DNA from: Micromonospora costi
Lineage (GTDB): Bacteria; Actinomycetota; Actinomycetes; Mycobacteriales; Micromonosporaceae
DNA: 64,000 nucleotides
Reading direction: 5' to 3'
Assembly: GCF_003626655.1 (NCBI RefSeq)
Contig: NZ_RBAN01000003.1
Coordinates: 248,001 to 312,000, forward strand
The notes beneath the pieces were generated by a model, which ran no database searches, was not told the origin of the DNA, and saw only the letters and a program-made list of their open reading frames with translations. A program made the translations under genes and the position numbers. Shown here piece by piece: positions 1-7,035 of the stretch. Every line of letters begins with the position of its first letter. The first letter of the stretch is position 1.

Positions 1-54
1 CCGGGCCGCGGGGTACAGGAAGGCGATCCCCTCCCCGCGGCGGAAAGGATCGCC

Positions 55-726
55 ATGTCAGTTGCCCAGGACGTCAACCCGGCGCAGTTCGGCGGGCTGA
101 CCGGCTGGGTGGCCGGGGTGATCGACGCGACCGGCGTGCTCGGCGTCGCCCTGCTCGTCGCCCTGGAGAGCGTCGTCCCGCCGATCCCGAGCGAGGTCGT
201 CCTCGCGATGGCCGGCTTCCTGGCCGGCGAGGGTCGGTTCAACGTGGTCGTGGTGGCGCTCGCGGCCACGGCCGGCTCGCTGGCGGGCGCGCTGATCCTC
301 TACTGGTTGGGCGCCGCCGTCGGCGAGGACCGGCTCAAACGGTGGCTGGACCGGCTCCCGCTGGTCGACCTGGACGACCTGGAACGCGCCGACCGCTGGT
401 TCGAGCGGTACGGCCGGTGGGCCGTGTTCCTCGGCCGCATGATGCCGGTGGTGCGCAGCCTCGTCTCCATCCCGGCCGGGGCGAACCGCATGCCGCTGCC
501 CGAGTTCGTCGCGTTGACCACGCTGGGCAGCGGGATCTGGAACGCCCTCTTCGTGGGCGGCGGGTACGCGCTGGGCTCCCGCTGGCAGGACGTCGAGCGG
601 TACAGCACGTGGTTCGACTACGGCATCATCGGCATCTTCGCCCTGATGATCGTGCTCTGGGTGGTGAAGAAGGTGCGCCGCCGGTCGCGGCGGCGCGGCC
701 GGCAGTCGGTGACCGCCGGCCGCTGA
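55..726 (+). CDS. DedA family membrane protein
   Basis: This 223-residue integral membrane protein matches the DedA/SNARE-associated family, whose members act in membrane lipid homeostasis, in some cases as undecaprenyl-phosphate or phospholipid flippases. A first hydrophobic segment (about 25-57) holds the E-x-x-x-P-P-I-P-S-E stretch (39-47). The family signature G-R-x-x-P-x-x-R with following A-G lies at 127-142, and a last transmembrane helix at 188-205 precedes a strongly basic tail. The ATG at 55 has the upstream ribosome site GAAAGGATCGCC. The gene is convergent with the chitinase gene, separated by only 11 bp. The family is secure; the substrate is unknown. Confidence 0.85.
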   Translation: MSVAQDVNPAQFGGLTGWVAGVIDATGVLGVALLVALESVVPPIPSEVVLAMAGFLAGEGRFNVVVVALAATAGSLAGALILYWLGAAVGEDRLKRWLDRLPLVDLDDLERADRWFERYGRWAVFLGRMMPVVRSLVSIPAGANRMPLPEFVALTTLGSGIWNALFVGGGYALGSRWQDVERYSTWFDYGIIGIFALMIVLWVVKKVRRRSRRRGRQSVTAGR

Positions 727-737
727 CCGCGTCCCGC

Positions 738-2297
738 TCAGCCGTACTGGGCGGTGATGGCGGTGAACTCCCAGGTGTTCTGGGCGATCCCGGAGCAGTT
801 GGCGACCACGCCGCCGCCCGGGCACGGCCGGTCGCGGTTGACCGACCAGAAGGTGAACCGGGCCAGCGAGCGGGCCTCGGCCCAGTCGCGGATCTGCGTC
901 CAGGTGGCCGGAGAGGTGAGCTCCTGCTGGTCGGACAGGCCGTTCATGCCGGAGATCCCCATGTGGGCGTACGCGGTGGCGTCCGACCAGCCGAAGGCGC
1001 TCTTCAGCGTGTTCTTCAGCCCCTCGGCCGCGTTGACGGTGCTCTGGTACATGTTCGCCCCGCCGCCGAAGTCGAACGGCATGATCGTGAACACGTCGAT
1101 GTTCGCGCCGAGCGCCGCGGCCCGGTTGACCAGCCGGGTGCCCCAGTACGAGGGACCGCTGGTCGTGGTGCCGAAGGTGATGATGGTCTTCAGCCCCGGG
1201 TTGTTCTGCTTGACGATCTTCAGGGCGCCCAGGATGCGGTCCTGCACCACCTCGTTCTCGAACTCGTCGCTGTTCTCGATGTCGACGTCGATCGCCCGGA
1301 GCCCGTACGCGTTGATGACCTGCTGGTACGCCCCCGCGAGCGCCTCCGGGGAGGAGCAGTTCGGGCCGAGCTTGTTGCCGCTCCAGCCGCCGATGGACGG
1401 GATGACGTCCCCACCGGCCGCCCGGATGGCGGCGATGGTCGCGGCGTGGGCGCCGCCGGTGAGCGGGCCGGAGCCGTCCCACGCCGGGGTGCAGCCGCCG
1501 CCGGAGAGGATGAAGGCGATGGTGAACCACCGGATGCCCGTCGCGCCCATCACCGTCGCTGGCGCGGGCGGGTCACCCCAGCCCGGGTAGAGGTAGGGCG
1601 CTGCGGCCATCACGCCACCGCCGCCCGTGCAGCCGGACGTGGTGGCCGAGACCGGCGCCGACCGGGCCGACTCGCCCGCGGAGTTGTACGCCGCCACCGT
1701 GTAGCTGTGCGCCGAGCAGGCGGCCAGGCCGGAGACGGTCGCCGAGGTGCCGGTGACCGTGGCGCGCACGGTCGACCCCTCGTACACCCGGTAGCCGGTG
1801 ACCGTGCCGCCGACCGCGTTCCAGGCCAGCGACACCGACGACGCGGTGGTGGCGGTGACCCGCAGGCCGCCCGGGGTGCCGGGCGTGCCGGGGCCGCTGC
1901 CGCCGGAGCACGGCCCGCCGTTGACCGTGCAGTTGGTCGGGTCGCCGGTGCCGGTGACGATGAACCCGAACGACGTGCTGGCACCCGGGGCGAGGGTGCC
2001 GTTCCAGGAGCGGTTGACGGCTGTGACGTGCTGGCCGGAGGTGGACAGCAGCGCGTCCCAGTAGGTGCCGAGGGTGCTGCCGGCGGGCAGGTCGAACTGG
2101 ACGTTCCACGAGGTGATCGTCGTGGTCGTGTCGTTGGTGACGGTGAACTTCGCCTCGTACCCGGTGCTCCAGCTGGAGGTGCGGGCGAAGGCGGCGGTGG
2201 CGGCCGACGCCGGTGGTGGCGCCACGACGGTGGCCGCGACCAGGGCGGCGGCCAGCGCGACGGCGAACGTCGCCGCGCGCGGTGAGCGGAGTTTCAC
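738..2297 (-). CDS. Secreted GH18 chitinase with CBM2 and fibronectin III domains
   Basis: A 519-residue secreted chitinase that should hydrolyse beta-1,4-GlcNAc bonds in chitin. A Sec signal peptide (1-32, ending ASA) is followed by a CBM2 module (about 34-130, closed by the C123/C130 pair), a Gly-rich linker, a fibronectin type III domain (141-222) and a GH18 barrel (about 235-519). The barrel has S-I-G-G at 301-304 and the catalytic D-V-D-I-E at 337-341; E341 is the proton donor. The usual first Asp of DxxDxDxE is Arg here, a variant I believe occurs in some actinobacterial GH18 branches. The start is GTG behind GGGAGG. It lies downstream of a second chitinase on the same strand. Confidence 0.9.
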   Translation of the reverse strand: MKLRSPRAATFAVALAAALVAATVVAPPPASAATAAFARTSSWSTGYEAKFTVTNDTTTTITSWNVQFDLPAGSTLGTYWDALLSTSGQHVTAVNRSWNGTLAPGASTSFGFIVTGTGDPTNCTVNGGPCSGGSGPGTPGTPGGLRVTATTASSVSLAWNAVGGTVTGYRVYEGSTVRATVTGTSATVSGLAACSAHSYTVAAYNSAGESARSAPVSATTSGCTGGGGVMAAAPYLYPGWGDPPAPATVMGATGIRWFTIAFILSGGGCTPAWDGSGPLTGGAHAATIAAIRAAGGDVIPSIGGWSGNKLGPNCSSPEALAGAYQQVINAYGLRAIDVDIENSDEFENEVVQDRILGALKIVKQNNPGLKTIITFGTTTSGPSYWGTRLVNRAAALGANIDVFTIMPFDFGGGANMYQSTVNAAEGLKNTLKSAFGWSDATAYAHMGISGMNGLSDQQELTSPATWTQIRDWAEARSLARFTFWSVNRDRPCPGGGVVANCSGIAQNTWEFTAITAQYG

Positions 2298-2331
2298 GGT
2301 GGCCTCCCGGGACCGGTGGTGGGGGTGGGGG

Positions 2332-2389
2332 CCGCCCGCCGGGCGGCGATCGGGTACGCGGGCGTGTGCGCCCAGCGCCCGGCGGGCGG
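2332..2389 (-). terminator. Candidate terminator of the upstream chitinase gene
   Basis: Perfect 14-bp inverted repeat (2332-2345 and 2376-2389) with a 30-nt loop, about 40 bp past the stop of the second chitinase. It also falls between that gene and the start of the next chitinase, so it could act as terminator or mRNA stabiliser. There is no T-tract. The long loop makes it weaker than the other hairpins in this window. Confidence 0.4.
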
Positions 2390-2429
2390 GGTGGTGCGCC
2401 GGGCCCGGGGGCCGGGCCGGCCGGATGCG

Positions 2430-3797
2430 TCAGGGCAGGGTGTCGAGGTGGGGGGCGACGGTGCGGGCGAAGCCGTTGCCGTTGCTGACGTCCCAGTTGA
2501 CCGACCAGGTCATGGCGCCGCGGATGCCGGGGTAGGTGCGTGGCGGGCGGAAGCTGCCGCAGTTGGTGCCGCGGGCCAGGCAGTCCAGGGCGGCGTTGAC
2601 CACGCTGGGCGCCACGATGCCGCCGCCGGCCGCGCCGGGCCCCGCGGGAAGGCCCAGCCCCACCTGGTCCGGCCGGAGCCCGGCCTCCAGTTGGATGCAG
2701 GCCAGCGCCACGATGAAGTTCACGGTGCCCTGGGCGTACGCGGCGTTGCGGTCGCAGCCGAGCATCGCACCGGAGTTGTAGTACTGGGTGTTGACGACGG
2801 TGAGGATGTCCTTGATGTCGAGCGCCAGCTTGAAGTAGCTGCCGGCCGGTGACTGCATGTCGATGGTCTGCGGCGCCATGGCGATGACGAGGCCGGCGCC
2901 GACCTTCGCCCGCAGGGCGCGCAGCGCCTGCCCCATGTACGTCGGGTTCAGCCCGTTCTCCAGGTCGATGTCGACGCCGTCGAACCCGTAGCGCTGGATG
3001 AGCGCGTACACCGAGTCGCTGAACGCGACCGCGGAGGCCGCGTCGTTGACCGCGACCCGGCCGGCCTCGCCGCCGACCGAGATGATCACCTTCTTGCCGC
3101 GGCTCTTCAACGTCCGTACGTCCGCCGTGAAGTCGGCGTCGGTGTAGCCGCCCAGCGCGGTCGAGAGGCCGGGGTCGACGCCGAAGGTGACCGCGCCGGG
3201 GGTGCCGGTGGCCTCGGCGAAGGCGACGGCCACCAGGTCGTACTCGGCCGGCACGTCCCGCAGCCGCAGCTCGACCGCCGGGTTGACGAAGTTGTGCCAG
3301 TAGCCGGTGAGCAGGTGCTTCGGCAGGCCACCGGTGGGCGGCGGCGGGTCGGTGGGTGGCGGATCGGTGGGCGGCGGGTCGGTGGGGGGTGGGGTGCCGC
3401 CCCCTCCGCAGGGCGCGCCGTTCAGCTGGCAGTTCGTCGGCGAGCCAGGGCCGTTGCCGAGGAAGCCGAAGGACACCGAGGCACCGGGCGCGATGGTGCC
3501 GTTCCAGGACCGGTTGGTGAAGGTGTGGTGCTGGCCGGCGCTGGTGAGCAGCGCGTCCCAGTAGCTTCCGATCGTGGTGCCGGTCGGCAGGTCGAGCGTG
3601 AGGCTCCAACCGTTGATGGTCGAGCCGCCACCGTTGGTGATGGTGTACTTCCCCTCCCAGCCGGTGCCCCAGTCGGCGGTCTTGACGAACGTCGCGGTGG
3701 CCCCGGCGGCGAACGCGGGCAGCGCCACCCAGACCGCTCCGACCGCGGCGGCCAATGTGGTGACCAGGGACAGGACGAGGTATCTGGCACGTTTCAT
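2430..3797 (-). CDS. Secreted GH18 chitinase with N-terminal CBM2
   Basis: A 455-residue secreted chitinase. Signal peptide 1-31 is followed by a CBM2 module (about 32-130, Cys pair at its end), a PTDPP-repeat linker (about 135-157) and a GH18 catalytic domain (about 160-455). The catalytic motif D-G-V-D-I-D-L-E (about 273-280) is complete, and I-S-V-G-G precedes it. The start chosen is the ATG at 3797, preceded by GGAGGG and followed directly by a basic signal-peptide n-region. An upstream in-frame ATG at 3836 would add 13 residues and falls inside the mRNA leader. A promoter with an embedded palindrome lies 50-80 bp upstream. It probably works with the other two secreted hydrolases on chitin- and glucan-containing walls. 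Confidence 0.92.
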   Translation of the reverse strand: MKRARYLVLSLVTTLAAAVGAVWVALPAFAAGATATFVKTADWGTGWEGKYTITNGGGSTINGWSLTLDLPTGTTIGSYWDALLTSAGQHHTFTNRSWNGTIAPGASVSFGFLGNGPGSPTNCQLNGAPCGGGGTPPPTDPPPTDPPPTDPPPPTGGLPKHLLTGYWHNFVNPAVELRLRDVPAEYDLVAVAFAEATGTPGAVTFGVDPGLSTALGGYTDADFTADVRTLKSRGKKVIISVGGEAGRVAVNDAASAVAFSDSVYALIQRYGFDGVDIDLENGLNPTYMGQALRALRAKVGAGLVIAMAPQTIDMQSPAGSYFKLALDIKDILTVVNTQYYNSGAMLGCDRNAAYAQGTVNFIVALACIQLEAGLRPDQVGLGLPAGPGAAGGGIVAPSVVNAALDCLARGTNCGSFRPPRTYPGIRGAMTWSVNWDVSNGNGFARTVAPHLDTLP

Positions 3798-3848
3798 GCG
3801 GCCCTCCGCACCCGGACATACATCCATGGACATCAACGTTGGCGCTTA

Positions 3849-3877
3849 TTATTAGGACAGTTAACTGTTTCTGTCCA
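3849..3877 (-). promoter_or_regulatory. Promoter of the second chitinase gene with embedded operator
   Basis: On the minus strand TGGACA (3877-3872) and TAATAA (3854-3849) are separated by exactly 17 bp, a near-consensus housekeeping promoter. The perfect 12-bp palindrome ACAGTTAACTGT (3857-3868) sits inside the spacer, and GGACAG/CTGTCC (3855-3860, 3871-3876) forms a second inverted repeat. A repressor bound here would block polymerase. The regulator is not identifiable from the window; the site does not resemble the DasR consensus. Confidence 0.65.
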
Positions 3878-3915
3878 GGGGTGTCGCGCCACGTGCCACG
3901 GCTGGTGCGGGTGGG

Positions 3916-3946
3916 CCGGGCTCCCCGTCGGCGGCGGGGAGCCCGG
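3916..3946 (-). terminator. Rho-independent-type hairpin after the glucanase gene
   Basis: Perfect 12-bp stem (3916-3927 with 3935-3946) and a 7-nt loop, starting 10 bp past the stop codon of the GH16 gene. It separates the glucanase transcript from the chitinase promoter. Confidence 0.75.
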
Positions 3947-3955
3947 CGGAGGAGG

Positions 3956-5365
3956 TCAACGACGGAACGTGAACCAGTTGACGTTGACGAAGTCGTTCGG
4001 TTGGCCGCTGGTGAAGGTCAGGTAGACGGTGTGCCGACCGGTGGCCGCCGCGACGTTGCCCGGCACCGAGCGCCAGCTCTGCCAGCCACCCGTGTTGCCG
4101 ATCGCGAAGCTGCCGATCGGGGCGCTGGTCGGGCTGTCCAATCGGACCTCGACCAGCCCGCTGACCCCGCTCCCGGCGCCGGAGGCGACCCGGGCCACGA
4201 AATCGCGGGGCGGCGAGCTGCCGAACTCGACGTTGTCGAAGCGGACCCAGTCGCCGTTGCGCAGCGCGCCGATGTTCTGCCCGCCCTCGCTGCACGCCTC
4301 GACGATCACGCCGTTCTGGGCGTTGAACGACTCCGCCTGGATGGTCGCGTACGCGTCGCGTACGCCACCCGGCGGCGGGTCGGTCGGCGGCGGGGTGGTG
4401 CCGCCGCCCCGGCTGTAGACCGCGACGTAGTCGACCAGCATCGGCCGGCCCGACACGGTGCTCGCGGTGGGCGTGCCGGTGCCGGCCACCCCGTTCGGGA
4501 AGCCCCCGCCCATCGCGACGTTGAGCAGCAGGAAGTAACCGGCGTGCCCGGTCATCTGGCTCCAGTACGGCTCACCGACCTGCGTCTGCGTCACCGTGTG
4601 GTACTGCTGCCCGTCGACGTACCAGCGCAGCTGCTGCGGGCTGGCCGCGGCGTCCCACTCGAAGCGGTAGGTGTGGAACGCCGACTGGCAGGTGCTGCCC
4701 GGGCAGGCCCGAGAGGCGCCGAGGCCGTTGAACTCGTTGCAGGGGCCCCCGGGTGCCACACCACAGTGCAGCACCCCCCACACCGAGTTGATCCCGTTGA
4801 CGTTCTCCATCACGTCGAACTCACCGATGCCCGGCCAGTTCTGGTAGTTGCCCCGGTACGGCGCGCCGAGCGCCCAGAACGCGGGCCAGTAGCCCAGGGC
4901 GGACGCGCCGGTCACGTTCGGCATCTGGATCCGGCCCTCGATGGCGAGGACCCCGCCCGAGGGCGGCTTGAAGTTGCTGCGGACCGTCTCGATCCGGGCC
5001 GAGGTCCAGCCGCCGGAGGAGTTGCGCAGCGGGGTGATGCGCAGGTTGCCGCCGCCGTCGTGACTGACGTTGGCGGTGCTGTTGGTGTAGGTCTGGATCT
5101 CGCCGGTGCCCCAGTTCGGCGGGCCGCCGGGATAGCTGGTGCCGGTGTCGATGATCCAGTTGGCCGAGGACGGCAGGGTGCCGGCCGCGCCGGTGAAGTC
5201 GTCGCTCCACACCAGGCTCCAGCCGGACGGGGGCGGCGGCACCGCCGCGTACGCGTTCACGGTGGCGCCGGCCAGTGCGGTGGCGGCGACGGCGAGCAGG
5301 GCGAACGCCAGCCGGAGCCGGCGTCGTGCGGGCGGGGCGGCGGGCGCCGCCGGGGCAGCTTCCAT
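3956..5365 (-). CDS. Secreted GH16 endo-beta-1,3-glucanase with CBM6
   Basis: A 469-residue secreted glycoside hydrolase. After a long signal peptide (1-41, basic RRR at 14-16), a GH16 domain spans about 45-318 with the catalytic signature E-F-D-V-M-E (182-187): nucleophile E182, acid/base E187. A TTPPPTDPPP linker leads to a CBM6-type module (about 339-469) with the A-E-x-F-N start. The architecture fits laminarinase, acting on beta-1,3-glucan of fungal or algal walls. The ATG at 5365 is chosen because the open frame upstream runs through the promoter and operator. The gene is monocistronic, with its own promoter, LacI-type operator and terminator. Confidence 0.9.
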   Translation of the reverse strand: MEAAPAAPAAPPARRRLRLAFALLAVAATALAGATVNAYAAVPPPPSGWSLVWSDDFTGAAGTLPSSANWIIDTGTSYPGGPPNWGTGEIQTYTNSTANVSHDGGGNLRITPLRNSSGGWTSARIETVRSNFKPPSGGVLAIEGRIQMPNVTGASALGYWPAFWALGAPYRGNYQNWPGIGEFDVMENVNGINSVWGVLHCGVAPGGPCNEFNGLGASRACPGSTCQSAFHTYRFEWDAAASPQQLRWYVDGQQYHTVTQTQVGEPYWSQMTGHAGYFLLLNVAMGGGFPNGVAGTGTPTASTVSGRPMLVDYVAVYSRGGGTTPPPTDPPPGGVRDAYATIQAESFNAQNGVIVEACSEGGQNIGALRNGDWVRFDNVEFGSSPPRDFVARVASGAGSGVSGLVEVRLDSPTSAPIGSFAIGNTGGWQSWRSVPGNVAAATGRHTVYLTFTSGQPNDFVNVNWFTFRR

Positions 5366-5391
5366 GGACGTGCCTCTCTTCGGGGACGGTC

Positions 5392-5407
5392 GAGAGAGCG
5401 CTCTCTC
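5392..5407. promoter_or_regulatory. LacI-type operator of the glucanase gene
   Basis: The perfect 16-bp palindrome GAGAGAGCGCTCTCTC has the central GCGC typical of LacI-family operators, such as the CebR/CelR sites that control actinobacterial glycanase genes. It begins 5 bp downstream of the -10 box and covers the predicted transcription start (about 5405), the classical position for steric repression. No LacI-family gene lies in the window, so the regulator is encoded elsewhere. Confidence 0.75.
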
Positions 5408-5411
5408 ACGA

Positions 5412-5440
5412 GTTGTACGGGCTCCCCGGACAGTTGTCAA
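5412..5440 (-). promoter_or_regulatory. Sigma-70-type promoter of the glucanase gene
   Basis: Read on the minus strand, a perfect -35 TTGACA (5440-5435), a 17-bp spacer and a -10 TACAAC (5417-5412). Transcription should start near 5405 and give a leader of about 40 nt. An unusually strong consensus promoter implies dependence on repression by the adjacent palindrome. Confidence 0.75.
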
Positions 5441-6255
5441 CGTCGATCGATGTCGACCGCGACCGGGCTGCGCTGGGGCCGACGCAGCACGGCCTGCTCC
5501 AGGGCGGACCAGGCCGTGGTGGTCACCAGGTAGAGCACCGCGGCCAGCGGCAACACCAGCGCCACGAGCACCGTGGTGTACGGCAGCAGCGGCAGCAGCC
5601 GGCCGACCACGGCCGCGGCGGTCCCCTCGCTGGGCGTACCGGCGGCCGATGCGGCGGTGGCGGCCGATGCGGAGGTGGCCGCCGATCCGGTGGCGGCCGA
5701 TGCCGCGGTGGCGGCCGATGCCGCGGCGGCGCGGCGCATCCGGCGGGACGACCACCAGGCCAGGGCCACGAGCGCGGCCAGCAGGACCGCGAAGAGCGGC
5801 CCCGCCGCCCCGGCCAGCCCGTCACCGAGGTGGTGCCCGAGCGGCACCCCGGCCAACCGCTCGTCCAGCAGCCCGGTGCCGCCCTCGGCCGTGCTGAACA
5901 GCCGGTACGTCACCAGCAGAAACGGCGCCTGGAGCAGCACCGGCAGGCAGCCGGCGACCGGGTTGGCCCCGGCCGACCGGTAGAGCGCGAACAGTTCGGT
6001 CTGCAGGCGGGCCGGATCGTCCGCGTACCGCCGCTGGAGGTCGCGGACCTGGGGTGCGAGCGCGGCCCGGCGCCGCTCCCCGCGTACCTGCGCGACCGTG
6101 AGCGGGGAGATCGCCAGCCGGACGGCCACGGTGAAGAGCACGATCGCGACGGCCGTCGCGGCGCCCCCGGCGATCGGTTCGAGCAGGGTCGTGAGATGGG
6201 CGAGCACGGTGCCGGCGGCGCCGACCGCGTCGTGCACGGGTGAGAAGGCGAGCAT
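5437..6255 (-). CDS. YidC/Oxa1-type membrane protein insertase paralogue
   Basis: A 272-residue polytopic protein of the YidC/Oxa1/Alb3 family, which inserts and folds inner-membrane proteins. It has an N-terminal hydrophobic segment (about 30-53), the basic loop rich in R/Q, the conserved G-A-N-P-x-A-G-C-L-P segment (96-105), and further helices at about 106-120, 152-170 and 215-245. Between the helices at 170 and 215 is a low-complexity Ala/Thr/Ser tract (176-205), which is unusual. The protein is short, and its neighbour is DUF6412 rather than the rpmH-rnpA-yidC locus, so this is probably a second, condition-specific insertase. The ATG at 6255 follows GAGGGAT. Confidence 0.8.
   Translation of the reverse strand: MLAFSPVHDAVGAAGTVLAHLTTLLEPIAGGAATAVAIVLFTVAVRLAISPLTVAQVRGERRRAALAPQVRDLQRRYADDPARLQTELFALYRSAGANPVAGCLPVLLQAPFLLVTYRLFSTAEGGTGLLDERLAGVPLGHHLGDGLAGAAGPLFAVLLAALVALAWWSSRRMRRAAAASAATAASAATGSAATSASAATAASAAGTPSEGTAAAVVGRLLPLLPYTTVLVALVLPLAAVLYLVTTTAWSALEQAVLRRPQRSPVAVDIDRR
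5641..5730. repeat. In-frame 18-bp tandem repeat encoding an Ala/Thr/Ser tract
   Basis: About five imperfect copies of an 18-bp unit built on GGCGGCCGATGCGG-like sequence lie within the YidC-like gene and encode six-residue units related to SAATAA. The copies differ by point changes and keep the frame, consistent with slippage followed by drift. The tract falls between transmembrane segments. Confidence 0.7.
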
Positions 6256-6434
6256 GATGGATCCCTCGGTCCGATTCCGGATCGTCCCGCCCGGAACGGA
6301 GCCGGGACGGGGCGGATGACAGGCGGAATCGGCCGCGCGGCGGGGGCGGATCGGCGGGAACCGGGCCCGTCACAGGCGGTCCCGTCCGTGGCCGCCACGG
6401 ACGGTCCGGCCGGTGGCGGTGGACCGTCGGGGTG

Positions 6435-6737
6435 CTACGCGGCCGAGGGACGGGCTCCCGGCGCACGGGGGCGCGGCCGCCCCGGCGCGTCCGGGTCCAC
6501 CTGGCGGGGCACCCGCCGACGGCGGGACCGTGCGCGCAGGCCGGCGGCCCGGGCCCCGCCGCGGGGCGCCACGCCGAGGGCGAGGGCACGCGCGGCGAGG
6601 ACGGAGGCCAGCAGCACCGCCGCGCCGAGGGCGGCTCCGGCGAGCAGCCCGGCCGGCCGGTCGGCGAGCAGGGTCAGCTGGGCGAGGGCGTACGCCCACA
6701 GCCCCAGCGCGAACCCGAACCCGAACGGCACGGGCAC
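6435..6737 (-). CDS. DUF6412 family small membrane protein
   Basis: A 100-residue protein with two hydrophobic segments (about 5-25 and 30-53) followed by an Arg-rich tail that ends in a P-G-R-P-R-P-R-A-P motif, the hallmark I recall for the DUF6412 family found beside a YidC/Oxa1 gene in streptomycetes and relatives. It is read in the same direction as the insertase 180 bp downstream, supporting a functional link. The function is unknown. The family match is from memory of the motif and of the neighbourhood. Confidence 0.6.
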   Translation of the reverse strand: MPVPFGFGFALGLWAYALAQLTLLADRPAGLLAGAALGAAVLLASVLAARALALGVAPRGGARAAGLRARSRRRRVPRQVDPDAPGRPRPRAPGARPSAA

Positions 6738-6791
6738 AGCCTAGAACCCGCTGTCACGCCGTCCCCTCGGCGCGGAACGCGTGGACAACCC

Positions 6792-6872
6792 GCAAGATCG
6801 CGCTCGAAAACGGAAGTAGTGGCCTCCCGTTGCCACGGAGGCCACTACTTCCAGGATCGAGCACGATCTTGC
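6792..6872. repeat. Long imperfect palindrome between DUF6412 and the ligase gene
   Basis: Nested inverted repeats: outer arms GCAAGATCG/CGATCTTGC (6792-6800, 6864-6872), middle GCTCGA/TCGAGC, and a perfect 16-bp inner stem (6812-6827 with 6837-6852) with a 9-nt loop. The sequence is much richer in A+T than its surroundings. It could terminate transcription in either direction, or be a member of a dispersed palindromic repeat family. Confidence 0.6.
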
Positions 6873-6910
6873 CGTGGCGGCGGACGCGAACGCGAACGGG
6901 ACGTGCGCCG

Positions 6911-6943
6911 CGACACGCCGTCGACACGCCGTCGGCACGCCGG
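6911..6943. repeat. Three tandem copies of an 11-bp unit
   Basis: CGACACGCCGT occurs twice in a row (6911-6921, 6922-6932) and is followed by a diverged third copy (6933-6943). It lies upstream of the carboxylate-amine ligase gene in otherwise featureless DNA. No function is evident. Confidence 0.6.
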
Positions 6944-7035
6944 TGCCGCGTTTCCCGGCGTCGCCACGGTGGGTAACGACCGGGCCAGGCCGGTGCGGAC
7001 CGACCGCGGCCGGCGCGAACGGACGGTGATGGACG

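Noticed and set aside
58..1530. A long open frame antisense to the DedA gene and the chitinase, about 490 codons.
   Set aside because: Composition is His/Arg/Pro-rich without domain patterns, and it overlaps two well-supported genes. It is a shadow caused by high third-position GC.
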